Below, piece after piece: positions 1 through 8,147 of a stretch of DNA of 40,654 bases. The notes beneath the pieces are model-generated. The model saw nothing but the letters and a program-made list of their open reading frames with translations, was not told where the DNA came from and made no database searches. This DNA is from Patescibacteria group bacterium (GTDB taxonomy: Bacteria; Patescibacteriota; Minisyncoccia; HO2-45-28), in assembly GCA_022563755.1 (NCBI GenBank), contig JADFMT010000003.1, positions 1 through 40,654 on the forward strand. Reading direction: 5' to 3'. Position numbers and translations under genes: made by a program. How positions within the stretch are numbered: the stretch's first letter is position 1; the number at the start of each line of letters is the position of its first letter.

Positions 1-1
1 C

Positions 2-331
2 GAGATTGAGCTCGCAGATACCTCAGAAAAAAGGGTTCATGGCCTTTCCGGAAGAGATAAACTTTTTGAAAACCAAGGGATGCTCTTTATATTCGATAAA
101 CCGGATTTTCATTCGATTTGGATGAAAAATATGCATTTTGCACTGGACATTATTTGGATCGATGAGGAATGGCGAGTTACAGATATTACGAAAAATGCTC
201 TGCCAGAATCGTTCCCTCAAACATTTCAACCCACCTCCCTTACAAAATACATTCTTGAAGTCAATGCCGGATTTACAGAGAAAAACCGTATCAGGATTGG
301 AGATCGGGTCGAGGGAATAAAAAAAGAATAA
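2..331 (+). CDS. DUF192 family protein, 5'-truncated by window edge
   Basis: Frame is open from base 2: EIELADTSEKRVHGLSGRDKLFENQGMLFIFDKPDFHSIWMKNMHFALDIIWIDEEWRV..., typical of DUF192 (MLF.F..p....WMKNt..pLDi.fid). The ORF track starts at an internal Met (80). Confidence 0.9.
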   Translation, partial: EIELADTSEKRVHGLSGRDKLFENQGMLFIFDKPDFHSIWMKNMHFALDIIWIDEEWRVTDITKNALPESFPQTFQPTSLTKYILEVNAGFTEKNRIRIGDRVEGIKKE

Positions 332-333
332 TA

Positions 334-420
334 GGCGGGATGCCGGAGTGGTTTAACGGGGCGGTCTCGAAAACCGTTATATCCGAAAGGGTATCGGGGG
401 TTCGAATCCCTCTCCCGCCG
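334..420 (+). tRNA. tRNA-Ser (CGA)
   Basis: Acceptor GGCGGGA/TCCCGCC, anticodon loop CTCGAAA, long variable arm, T-arm GGGGGTTCGAATCCCTC; no encoded CCA. Confidence 0.93.
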
Positions 421-450
421 CATCTAACAGCTAGCACGAGGTAGTATCAT

Positions 451-1113
451 ATGACGACAAAAAAAGAAAAAGACAGGCAAAGAAAATATGACTGGGTTGT
501 TTTTGCTCAGAGTTATTTCTTGATAGCAAAGTTGGCCTGTCAAGAATTGTTAAATACTGAAGAAAAAAAGCACAGCAAAGTCAAAGGTAAGGATTATTTT
601 TATCAGCCAGCAGATTTGTTCGTGCCAATTTTGTTTAATATAAAACATGGAACCGAAGTCTTTGTTAAGGCCTTAGGTCTTTTTGCGTATGGGGAGTATA
701 GAGAAGGTCATGATATCCATCATCTATTTATAGAAGTTAAACAAAAAATATCAGATCAAAAAATATCTCCTCCTATAGAAAAGAAATACTATGACGCAGT
801 AACAAATGAGGACATTACTAATTCTCAGAAAGATTTGGATGATATTGAACCTCTTATTCTTTATTTTTACAATCTAGAGATATTAAAATCAAAAATCGGA
901 CAATACTACTCAATTAAAGATACCCAAAATGATTTTCTAAGATACCCAGATAATAAAGCAACGGTTCAAATTGATTGGGGCACTGTGCTAAGTAGTCGAA
1001 TTGAAGTAACTGACATAAAAGATATGCTTAGCAAATTGGATGAATTACTTGAATTATTCAACAAAGTTGGATACTTGTACGCGGTTCTAGATCGATCTAA
1101 CAGAATCACTTAA
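451..1113 (+). CDS. Hypothetical protein, possibly HEPN-like
   Basis: 220 aa ORF; 'IKHGTEVFVKALGLF...GHDIHHLF' resembles HEPN-like helical proteins; AT-rich accessory region directly after tRNA-Ser. Confidence 0.6.
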   Translation: MTTKKEKDRQRKYDWVVFAQSYFLIAKLACQELLNTEEKKHSKVKGKDYFYQPADLFVPILFNIKHGTEVFVKALGLFAYGEYREGHDIHHLFIEVKQKISDQKISPPIEKKYYDAVTNEDITNSQKDLDDIEPLILYFYNLEILKSKIGQYYSIKDTQNDFLRYPDNKATVQIDWGTVLSSRIEVTDIKDMLSKLDELLELFNKVGYLYAVLDRSNRIT

Positions 1114-1121
1114 GAATCTTA

Positions 1122-1157
1122 TGTGCACGAGAACATTAGTTTTGATAAAATAAAAAT
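1122..1157 (+). repeat. ORF-separating repeat R1, copy A
   Basis: TGTGCACGAGAACATTAGTTTTGATAAAATAAAAAT; aligns with copies at 1654 and 2070. Confidence 0.65.
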
Positions 1158-1649
1158 ATGAATAACAAAAATATAGTTATCTATTTACTCATATTACTTT
1201 TGGGAATTTCTGTATACTTAAATTTAAAAGACGACAATTCCCAAAGAAAATATATAGAACAAAATATTAAAGCAGAAGAAGCTTTTGGAAACCAAATTGG
1301 TGAGTTACCACTCTTCTCTTCTGCCTGTTTCCCAACTTACAAACAGGTTTGTACTTATGGTGAATGTGAAATAATTACAGACTTAGGAACATCTTTTAGT
1401 CTTTTGGATAATCTTAATACAGACCAGCGTACCATCTCTCGTTGTGATTCTAATGGCTGTGATACTTACGATGCTCAATATTATGCTTCTGGTTTATATG
1501 AAAATTATCAAGCAGAACAGCCGCGTGGATTTTTTCTCAAAAAAGAAAATAAATCCCTTGTTGATACAGAAACTACATCGTATACAGAAGTGGCCACTCA
1601 GGGAGTAACGACTTTTCTATATTCTGGGTATTGCAAGGATGTAAAATAA
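1158..1649 (+). CDS. Hypothetical membrane-anchored/exported protein
   Basis: 163 aa; N-terminal hydrophobic segment NIVIYLLILLLGISVYL followed by a Cys-containing domain. Confidence 0.6.
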   Translation: MNNKNIVIYLLILLLGISVYLNLKDDNSQRKYIEQNIKAEEAFGNQIGELPLFSSACFPTYKQVCTYGECEIITDLGTSFSLLDNLNTDQRTISRCDSNGCDTYDAQYYASGLYENYQAEQPRGFFLKKENKSLVDTETTSYTEVATQGVTTFLYSGYCKDVK

Positions 1650-1653
1650 CAAA

Positions 1654-1690
1654 GCGCACGAGGACCTTAATTTTGATAAACTAAAATAGT
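1654..1690 (+). repeat. ORF-separating repeat R1, copy B
   Basis: GCGCACGAGGACCTTAATTTTGATAAACTAAAATAGT. Confidence 0.7.
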
Positions 1691-1706
1691 CAATAAAATT
1701 ACGAAA

Positions 1707-2027
1707 ATGAAAAAGAATGCTCACATAGAAGAACAAAAAAAGGATTCGAGTGCGCCCAATAGTAGACCTGCGTTCGTTAGAATTGCTCCAGGTGCAAAGG
1801 TAGATGGTCTCACTATGGTAGATAATACAGCAATAGGTGACGCTGATTTTCTAGACAACCAAGGAGAACTTAAAGACGCAACACTTGAAGGCAATAAACA
1901 TATTGTTCCAAATAACACAATCTCAAAAAGAGCCCTATGGAAGAGACCAGAAATAGTAATCCCTACAATAATAGCTATTATTTCAATCCCTTGGTGGCCT
2001 AGCATTTTCCGTTTATTATTTAAATAA
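1707..2027 (+). CDS. Hypothetical protein with C-terminal transmembrane segment
   Basis: 106 aa; KRALWKRPEIVIPTIIAIISIPWWPSIFRLLFK at C-terminus. Confidence 0.55.
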   Translation: MKKNAHIEEQKKDSSAPNSRPAFVRIAPGAKVDGLTMVDNTAIGDADFLDNQGELKDATLEGNKHIVPNNTISKRALWKRPEIVIPTIIAIISIPWWPSIFRLLFK

Positions 2028-2069
2028 ATGTAAGACATAGTTATTAAATTAGACTACTAATTTTCAAAT

Positions 2070-2109
2070 GCGCTCGAGGATCTTCGTTTTGATAAACTAA
2101 AATAGTTAA
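2070..2109 (+). repeat. ORF-separating repeat R1, copy C
   Basis: GCGCTCGAGGATCTTCGTTTTGATAAACTAAAATAGTTAA. Confidence 0.7.
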
Positions 2110-2112
2110 AAT

Positions 2113-2165
2113 AACCTTACGGGGCTTGATCGGCCACGGTTCCAGCCCGAGGTAGCCCGCCATGA
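2113..2165 (+). ncRNA. Candidate structured RNA motif M1 (5' of 2196 ORF)
   Basis: AACCTTACGGGGCTTGATCGGCCACGGTTCCAGCCCGAGGTAGCCCGCCATGA; shares flanks CTTACGGGGC...GCCCGCYATGA with 2746-2797, different but complementary interior. Confidence 0.4.
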
Positions 2166-2195
2166 TTATTTATTATCGAAGGTAATCCACAGCCT

Positions 2196-2693
2196 ATGAA
2201 AGAGTTACTAATTCAAATTCAAAAAGGACTTGATACAAACTTATATTTTCTGGCTCTATTTACTGCCTTAGCTATACCTGATATATGTGGTGCTTTGAGT
2301 TCGGAAAATGGAGAAACAGACGGCCAAAAGTATAAAGCTTGGTTCGACCAGTATATTGCGCCTAAATATATAAATTTTACTGATGGTGCAGACTGCTATC
2401 GGTTTCGTTGTTCTCTATTACACCAGGGCAGATCTCAACTCAAAGATAGTAAATTTAGTAGGATTTGGTTTATAGAACCCGGCACGACTAGTGTGGTGAT
2501 GCACGATAATACTTCAAACGATACTCTAAATATTGATGTGGGGGTATTTTGCAAAGATATTATTGCCGGTGCAGAAGAATACCTAAGCAAGAATGAACAA
2601 ACGGATTTATATAAAACAAATTACGATAAATTCGTCCGCAGATACCCAAATGGAATACCCCCTCTTATTACAGGCGTTCCTGTAATTGGCTAG
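2196..2693 (+). CDS. Hypothetical protein
   Basis: 165 aa ORF (MKELLIQIQKGLDTNLYFLALFTALAIPDICGAL...), same strand as neighbours, preceded by conserved non-coding motifs. Confidence 0.65.
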   Translation: MKELLIQIQKGLDTNLYFLALFTALAIPDICGALSSENGETDGQKYKAWFDQYIAPKYINFTDGADCYRFRCSLLHQGRSQLKDSKFSRIWFIEPGTTSVVMHDNTSNDTLNIDVGVFCKDIIAGAEEYLSKNEQTDLYKTNYDKFVRRYPNGIPPLITGVPVIG

Positions 2694-2745
2694 TATTAAG
2701 CCGACCCACGTGCCTAAATTTTTCTTTGGAAAAATCTTCTAAAAA

Positions 2746-2797
2746 CCCTTACGGGGCCTCACTTGTGGTGGCACTAGACCCAAGTGGCCCGCTATGA
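2746..2797 (+). ncRNA. Candidate structured RNA motif M2 (5' of purM)
   Basis: CCCTTACGGGGCCTCACTTGTGGTGGCACTAGACCCAAGTGGCCCGCTATGA; GGGCC..ACTTG pairs with CAAGTGGCCC. Confidence 0.4.
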
Positions 2798-2882
2798 CAA
2801 ATTAAAATGCCTTGCTTTTTTGTATTGCTTATATAAAATTAATACGGCAATTAACTTCGCACATTTATAAAGAGGATTTGAA

Positions 2883-3992
2883 ATGGCCAGAGGAGAATAT
2901 GCCCAGGCAGGAGTTGATTATACGAAGATTGAACCCTTTAAACAGGCAATGATGGAAGTGGGCAGAAAAACGTTAGCTTTCCCCAACAAACGAGATGTTT
3001 TTGTGGAAACACACGCTCACGGTGCTGTCCATGAATATCGGGGCTCAAAGCCTCACGGTTGGGCCAATACACAAGAAGGCTTAGGCAATAAAAACTGGAT
3101 TGCAGAGTGGATGTACCAGAATGATGGTACAGGAAACACTTATTACGAAGGAATTGGGATTGATGCGGCTTTAATGGCAGTAAATGATGTTATTGCCCAA
3201 GGGGCAATGCCCGTGGTTTACACTGATGAAGTTGCCGCAGGCGATAGCGAATGGTTTGAAGACGCCAAGAGGGCAGAAGATTTGGCGAGAGGGTATTATC
3301 GTGTTTGCAAAATGGTTGCAATGGCTTTGCCTGCGGGCGAATCATCGTCTCTGCGTTATCTCGTCAACGCAGAACCACCGGTTAAAAGTGCTCCTGTCTT
3401 GAGCGGCTGCGTAACGGGTATTATTGTTCCCCGAAGCCGCCTGATTACAGGAGAAAACCTTCGGGCAGGAGATTGTATTTTAGGTGCGCCCTCTTCAGGA
3501 CTGCACGCCAATGGTATTTCTCTTGTTATTAAACGCGCTCTTCCACTTCCAGACCAGTTTCTTACGAAACTACCGAATGGCAAAACATTAGGAGAGGAAG
3601 CTCTTATTCCTACTCGCTCTTATGTTGCTTTGGTTGAGGCATTATTGAACGAAGAGATAGAAATACATGCCCTCCTTCCAGGAACAGGAGACGGCGTAGG
3701 GAAGGTTGCTTTTGATAAACGACCCTTTACCTATCGGATTTATGACTGGGTTCGCGTGCCGCCCCTTTTTCAATTTATGCGAGAATTGGGAGTTACTCTG
3801 AAAGATTGTCTCAAGACTTTTAACTGGGGGGTTGGCTATTACATCTTTGTGCCACCCTGCGAGGTCACGCGAGCAATTGATATTGGTGACAAAGCGGGTT
3901 ATGAGGTAGTTGAGGTCGGAAGAGTTGAAGAAGGAAAACGGCAGACTATCTTTGAGCCTGAAAACATTATTTTGCCTCCTCCGGGCCAGTAG
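2883..3992 (+). CDS. purM: Phosphoribosylformylglycinamidine cyclo-ligase / PurM-like (AIR synthase) protein
   Basis: YEGIGIDAALMAVNDVIAQGAMP, ...LGAPSSGLHANGISLV..., LPGTGDGVGKV..., GVGYYIFVPP; AIR synthase family motifs. Confidence 0.85.
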   Translation: MARGEYAQAGVDYTKIEPFKQAMMEVGRKTLAFPNKRDVFVETHAHGAVHEYRGSKPHGWANTQEGLGNKNWIAEWMYQNDGTGNTYYEGIGIDAALMAVNDVIAQGAMPVVYTDEVAAGDSEWFEDAKRAEDLARGYYRVCKMVAMALPAGESSSLRYLVNAEPPVKSAPVLSGCVTGIIVPRSRLITGENLRAGDCILGAPSSGLHANGISLVIKRALPLPDQFLTKLPNGKTLGEEALIPTRSYVALVEALLNEEIEIHALLPGTGDGVGKVAFDKRPFTYRIYDWVRVPPLFQFMRELGVTLKDCLKTFNWGVGYYIFVPPCEVTRAIDIGDKAGYEVVEVGRVEEGKRQTIFEPENIILPPPGQ

Positions 3993-4014
3993 CTTTATTC
4001 ACTTTTTAGTACAC

Positions 4015-4040
4015 ACCACCTTATACGGGTGGTTTTTATT
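4015..4040 (+). terminator. Intrinsic terminator after purM
   Basis: ACCACC-TTATAC-GGGTGGT followed by TTTTATTT. Confidence 0.75.
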
Positions 4041-4095
4041 TAATTGATTTTGAGAGATTCGGGTGATATGGTTAAAAGCAAAGAAATGATCCGTT

Positions 4096-4875
4096 ATGAA
4101 AGCGCGTATTGACCATTATCTTCGCTTGGCATTCGAGCATACCGAATCACGCGTGTATCACGTCGTGAATGATACCCTTGCTATTATTATCGTGATTGCG
4201 GTAATCTTGGTAATTTTTGAATCCATAGAGGGTGTATATCTTCGTTACGGGAAAATTTTTGATATAAGCGAGATAATCATTGTAGGTGTTTTTACGCTCG
4301 AATATATCACCTATATCTATCTTGCTCCTAAGAAAAAGAAGTATTTATTTAGCGCCTTTGGAATCATTGATCTTCTTGCGATTCTGCCGACCTATCTTGG
4401 ATTTATCTTCCTGCCATTCGCCAACTTCAGGGTTCTGCGTGTCCTGCGGATCGTGAGAGTATTGCGGCTGCTGCGACTTTTACGGCTGCTTAAATTGCTT
4501 TCTTATACAAAACGACGCCACCCGGGAGAACGGATAACGTTCAAGGAGTTCCCGTGGTACACCATGGAGATTTATTTTTTTGCGCTTCTCTCGGTTGTCG
4601 TCATCGCAGGAACTTTCATGTACCTTGCCGAGCAAAACGTTTCAGGATCCCTTTTTACAAACGTCCCGCAAGGTATGTGGTGGGCAATTGTCACTTTGAC
4701 AACGGTGGGATATGGAGACATGGTCCCGCAAACAATATTAGGACGAATCATTGCGGCGCTCACTATGATTTCCGGACTCATGCTTTTTGCGCTCTTAATC
4801 AGTGTCGTGGGGAAAATCATGAAAAAAATTCTCTTCGGATCCCCGGATGAAATCACGGTAAAAGAAAAAGAGTAA
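4096..4875 (+). CDS. Voltage-gated potassium channel (ion_trans family)
   Basis: S4-like FRVLRVLRIVRVLRLLRLLRLLKLL, selectivity filter TLTTVGYGDMVP, multiple TM segments. Confidence 0.92.
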   Translation: MKARIDHYLRLAFEHTESRVYHVVNDTLAIIIVIAVILVIFESIEGVYLRYGKIFDISEIIIVGVFTLEYITYIYLAPKKKKYLFSAFGIIDLLAILPTYLGFIFLPFANFRVLRVLRIVRVLRLLRLLRLLKLLSYTKRRHPGERITFKEFPWYTMEIYFFALLSVVVIAGTFMYLAEQNVSGSLFTNVPQGMWWAIVTLTTVGYGDMVPQTILGRIIAALTMISGLMLFALLISVVGKIMKKILFGSPDEITVKEKE

Positions 4876-4909
4876 AAACGCCTTTGATTTTTTGTGATTT
4901 TGCGCTATA

Positions 4910-5395
4910 GTGATGAACATGGTTCTTGAAACCTATACACCATTTATCCTTATGGGGATTGGGGGCGCGCTTTTCTTGATAGTCGCCGCACTCGTGTGGC
5001 TAATAATGCTTGAGATGCGGCTTCGGAAATTGTTTCGCGGCCGAAGGGGCATAGATTTAGAAACGCTCATGCAAGAGATCCAAAAAGATTTAGATGCCAT
5101 TTTGCAAAAGGGCATTCAAGTGGACGCTGTTCTTGAAAACATGGAAAGCCGCCTGCGCCAAAGCGCGCGCCACATTGGACTTGTGCGGTTTAACTCGTAC
5201 GGCGATACAGGCGGAGATCAAAGTTTTGCACTCGGAGTGCTCGATGAACGACGTAGCGGTTTCGTAATCTCAAGTCTTCATGGACGTGACTCCACCCGGC
5301 TCTACGCAAAACCGATCGTCCGAGGCGAATCTTCATATCAATTATCCCACGAGGAGAAACAAGCAATTCAAAAAGCGCTTTCAAGCGACGCTTAA
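4910..5395 (+). CDS. DUF4446 family protein
   Basis: N-terminal TM plus ...RHIGLVRFNSYGDTGGDQSFALGVLDERRSGFVISSLHGRDSTRLYAKPI...; likely start ATG at 4913 or 4919. Confidence 0.88.
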   Translation: MMNMVLETYTPFILMGIGGALFLIVAALVWLIMLEMRLRKLFRGRRGIDLETLMQEIQKDLDAILQKGIQVDAVLENMESRLRQSARHIGLVRFNSYGDTGGDQSFALGVLDERRSGFVISSLHGRDSTRLYAKPIVRGESSYQLSHEEKQAIQKALSSDA

Positions 5396-5403
5396 TATGA
5401 TTC

Positions 5404-6951
5404 ATGACTCCAAAAGCCAACCAAGAGAAAAACAAAAATTTGGTAACTCGACCACCAATTGTAGTGGTAATGGGCCATATTGATCATGGAAAAACCACGT
5501 TACTTGATTCGATTCGTAAAACCAATGTAGTTGAAAAGGAATCCGGAGGCATCACTCAGCATATTGGTGCCTATGAAGTGACCACGAGCACTAAGGAAGA
5601 GGAGACCCGTAAAATAACCTTTCTGGACACACCCGGCCATGCAGCATTTTCAAAAATGCGTTCTCGTGGTGCCCGGGTTGCGGACGTTGCGATCTTGGTA
5701 GTTGCAGCAGACGACGGGGTTAAACCTCAAACAAAAGAAGCACTGGATGCGATCAAGGAAGCGGATATCCCATTTGTTGTTGCGCTTAATAAAATCGACA
5801 AACCCGAAGCAGATCCCGAGAAAATCAAAAAAGAACTCTCGGAGGCAGATATTTTAATCGAGGAATGGGGCGGCAAGATACCGTTCGTTCCTCTCTCGGC
5901 AAAAACCGGGCAGGGGGTGGACGAACTTCTTGAGATGATTCTTTTGATAAGTGAGCTTGAGGATTTAAAAGCCGATCCTCGAGCACGGGCATCCGGCGTG
6001 ATTATTGAAGCCCACCGCGATCCAAAACGAGGCAACACCGCAACCCTGATCATTCAAAACGGAACGTTGCGGCAAGGCGAATTTATTGTAAGTAAAAATA
6101 CCTATGCACCCGTAAGAATTTTTGAGGATTTTTTGGGAGATAAAATCGGGGAAGCTACTTTCAGCCAGCCAGTACGCGTCGTGGGATTTTTACAGGTCCC
6201 AGAGATTGGCTCCATGTTTATAACGGTTGACTCTAAAAAGGCGGCTGAGACTGAAATAAAGGGGGCATCGGTGCCAGCCGAAATACCGCCGAAGACAAAG
6301 ACCATATCAGAGGACTCCAAAGAAAAACAAAAGTCCTTTGAAATTCCTATTGTGCTTAAAGCAGACGTTGCTGGATCTCTGGAGGCGCTCGAAGATGAGA
6401 TTAAAAGGCTTGGGGACGGGCGTTTTATGCTCACCATTTTACAAAGTGAGGTAGGCGCGGTAAGTGAAAATGATATGAAAATGGCCTCGGGTTCTCCAAA
6501 TGTTCTTGTTGTTGCATTCCGGGTGAAGATTGAAAAATCCGCCCAGGACATGGCTAAACGGTTTGGAATAACTCTTAAAACATTTGATGTTATTTACGAA
6601 GCTACCGACTGGCTAAAAGAAGAAATCGAGAAACGCCTACCAAAAGAGACTATTGAAAAAATCTTTGGACGCGCTAAACTATTAAGGATTTTTAAAAAAG
6701 AGGGTGAACGACAAGTAGTTGGCGGCAAGGTAAAGGAAGGTGCGATTCTCTTAGGGAAAAAATTTCGCGTTGTACGCAGGGGAAATATGCTAGGCGAGGG
6801 GCGAATTATTGAACTCCAACATCAAAAGGCAAAGACCTCAAGCGTTGAGGAAGGAAAAGAATTTGGCATTTTAACAACCTCTAAAATAACACTTGCCCCG
6901 GGAGACGAGATTGAAATTTTTGAGGAAGAAGAAGTTAAACCCAAGCTTTAA
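5404..6951 (+). CDS. infB: Translation initiation factor IF-2 (short form)
   Basis: [59 protein letters not shown]; 515 aa. Confidence 0.97.
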   Translation: MTPKANQEKNKNLVTRPPIVVVMGHIDHGKTTLLDSIRKTNVVEKESGGITQHIGAYEVTTSTKEEETRKITFLDTPGHAAFSKMRSRGARVADVAILVVAADDGVKPQTKEALDAIKEADIPFVVALNKIDKPEADPEKIKKELSEADILIEEWGGKIPFVPLSAKTGQGVDELLEMILLISELEDLKADPRARASGVIIEAHRDPKRGNTATLIIQNGTLRQGEFIVSKNTYAPVRIFEDFLGDKIGEATFSQPVRVVGFLQVPEIGSMFITVDSKKAAETEIKGASVPAEIPPKTKTISEDSKEKQKSFEIPIVLKADVAGSLEALEDEIKRLGDGRFMLTILQSEVGAVSENDMKMASGSPNVLVVAFRVKIEKSAQDMAKRFGITLKTFDVIYEATDWLKEEIEKRLPKETIEKIFGRAKLLRIFKKEGERQVVGGKVKEGAILLGKKFRVVRRGNMLGEGRIIELQHQKAKTSSVEEGKEFGILTTSKITLAPGDEIEIFEEEEVKPKL

Positions 6952-7286
6952 TGACAACGAAACGTCTTGAGAGAACCCGCTCACTTCTAAAACGTTTAGC
7001 TGCCCAGTTTATTGCCCGTAACGTCTCCCTTACAGGGGTCTTGACAACGGTCACAAGGGTTGAGATTGCATTAAGCTTCGATACGGCAACGATTTTTTTA
7101 AGCATTTGGCCGAGAGAAAAAGAGAAAGAAATGATGTCCCTACTTTACGCGGCACGAAAAGACTTCTGGGCATATCTTTCTCGTAACCTTAAAATGAAGC
7201 ATATGCCGTCGTTTCGCTTTGAGATTGACGAAGGCGAGAAAGCTAGAATTCGCATTGAAGAAATTTTACAAAAAGAAAAGAAATAA
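6951..7286 (+). CDS. rbfA: Ribosome-binding factor A
   Basis: Overlaps infB stop (TAATGA), RbfA-like size and C-terminal PSFRFEIDEGEKARIRIEEIL. Confidence 0.85.
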   Translation: MTTKRLERTRSLLKRLAAQFIARNVSLTGVLTTVTRVEIALSFDTATIFLSIWPREKEKEMMSLLYAARKDFWAYLSRNLKMKHMPSFRFEIDEGEKARIRIEEILQKEKK

Positions 7287-7287
7287 T

Positions 7288-7359
7288 GGTCTGGTAGCCA
7301 AGTGGCAAGGCAAGAGTCTGCAAAACTCTTATACGGGGGTTCGATTCCCCCCCAGACCT
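7288..7359 (+). tRNA. tRNA-Cys (GCA)
   Basis: Acceptor GGTCTGG/CCAGACC, anticodon loop CTGCAAA, discriminator T, T-arm GGGGGTTCGATTCCCCC. Confidence 0.93.
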
Positions 7360-7363
7360 CCCT

Positions 7364-7390
7364 AGAACAATCTGCAAAGCAGATTGTTCT
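7364..7390. repeat. Palindrome between tRNA genes
   Basis: AGAACAATCTGC-AAA-GCAGATTGTTCT, perfect 12-bp arms. Confidence 0.85.
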
Positions 7391-7393
7391 GGC

Positions 7394-7418
7394 AATCAAT
7401 TCGCTTAGCGAATTGATT
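7394..7418. repeat. Palindrome between tRNA genes
   Basis: AATCAATTCGC-TTA-GCGAATTGATT, perfect 11-bp arms. Confidence 0.85.
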
Positions 7419-7427
7419 TAGCCAAAC

Positions 7428-7509
7428 GCCCGGGTGGCGGAATTGGTTTACGCAGCGGACTTAAAATCCGTAGCCGCAAGGCTTGTGGGTTCGAATCCCA
7501 CCCCGGGCA
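7428..7509 (+). tRNA. tRNA-Leu (TAA)
   Basis: Acceptor GCCCGGG/CCCGGGC, anticodon TAA, long variable arm, T-arm GTGGGTTCGAATCCCAC. Confidence 0.94.
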
Positions 7510-7519
7510 TATAACATAC

Positions 7520-7601
7520 GCCCCCGTGGTGAAATTGGCAGACACGCATGGTTTAGGACCATGTGCCGAAAGGCTTAGAGGTTCGAGTCCTCTCGGGGGC
7601 A
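7520..7601 (+). tRNA. tRNA-Leu (TAG)
   Basis: Acceptor GCCCCCG/CGGGGGC, anticodon TAG, T-arm AGAGGTTCGAGTCCTCT. Confidence 0.94.
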
Positions 7602-7606
7602 CATAT

Positions 7607-7678
7607 GGGCGGCTAGCTCAATGGTAGAGCGCTCGGTTTACACCCGAGAGGTTTCAGGTTCAAATCCTGAGTCGCCCA
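7607..7678 (+). tRNA. tRNA-Val (TAC)
   Basis: Acceptor GGGCGGC/GTCGCCC, anticodon TAC, T-arm CAGGTTCAAATCCTG. Confidence 0.93.
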
Positions 7679-7727
7679 CAAAAAGGGATGATATTGATGG
7701 ACCGGGATATCATGGTATAATGAGTAT

Positions 7728-8000
7728 ATGAAATTCGAAAAACCGAAGGAGGGCCAGCATATCGGGGGCGGAACCCCTCTAAAAGAAGCTCTAAAGGAGA
7801 CTAGGCAAGTCGCGCAAGAACGAACAGCGTATGAAGAAGAAATGAGAGAAAAAATAGAGAAAGCAAAAAAAGAAGGGGATTCTAAACTCTATATAGAACT
7901 CAATGAGGAACTTAAGAGGAAAGAGAAAGAATTTATACAGCAGGAAACTAAGATTGCAAAACCCGTTGCCGGAAGCAGAGGGTACAAACTGCCTGAATAG
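7728..8000 (+). CDS. Small hypothetical protein
   Basis: 90 aa, charged; TATAAT (7716-7721) directly upstream of ATG. Confidence 0.65.
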   Translation: MKFEKPKEGQHIGGGTPLKEALKETRQVAQERTAYEEEMREKIEKAKKEGDSKLYIELNEELKRKEKEFIQQETKIAKPVAGSRGYKLPE

Positions 8001-8015
8001 TTAGTATATAAAATT

Positions 8016-8087
8016 GCCGCGGTAGCTCAGTGGTGGAGCGCTTGCTTGAAGAGCAAGGCGTCGGGGGTTCGATTCCCTCCCGCGGCA
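8016..8087 (+). tRNA. tRNA-Phe (GAA)
   Basis: Acceptor GCCGCGG/CCGCGGC, loop TTGAAGA, T-arm GGGGGTTCGATTCCCTC. Confidence 0.94.
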
Positions 8088-8090
8088 CTC

Positions 8091-8132
8091 AAAACAAAAA
8101 GAATGGCATCGCGTCATTCTTTTTGTTTTGAG
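8091..8132. terminator. Long A/T-rich hairpin after tRNA-Phe (bidirectional terminator-like)
   Basis: CAAAACAAAAAGAATG-gcatcgcgt-CATTCTTTTTGTTTTG. Confidence 0.8.
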
Positions 8133-8147
8133 TTGATGATAGAAACA

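Noticed and set aside
1122-2109. R1 repeats as a CRISPR array
   Set aside because: Spacing of 400-500 bp with ORFs between copies; no regular spacers and no cas genes.
451-2693. Toxin-antitoxin or defence system in the accessory block
   Set aside because: Only a weak HEPN-like impression for the first ORF; no recognisable partner toxin, nuclease or antitoxin.
6102-6551. 149-aa antisense ORF within infB
   Set aside because: Shadow ORF; infB is clearly coding on the other strand.
7405-7602. Minus-strand 65-aa ORF with 'GLEPLSLSAHGPKPC...CPGWDSNPQ'
   Set aside because: Antisense translation of two tRNA-Leu genes, a common spurious annotation.
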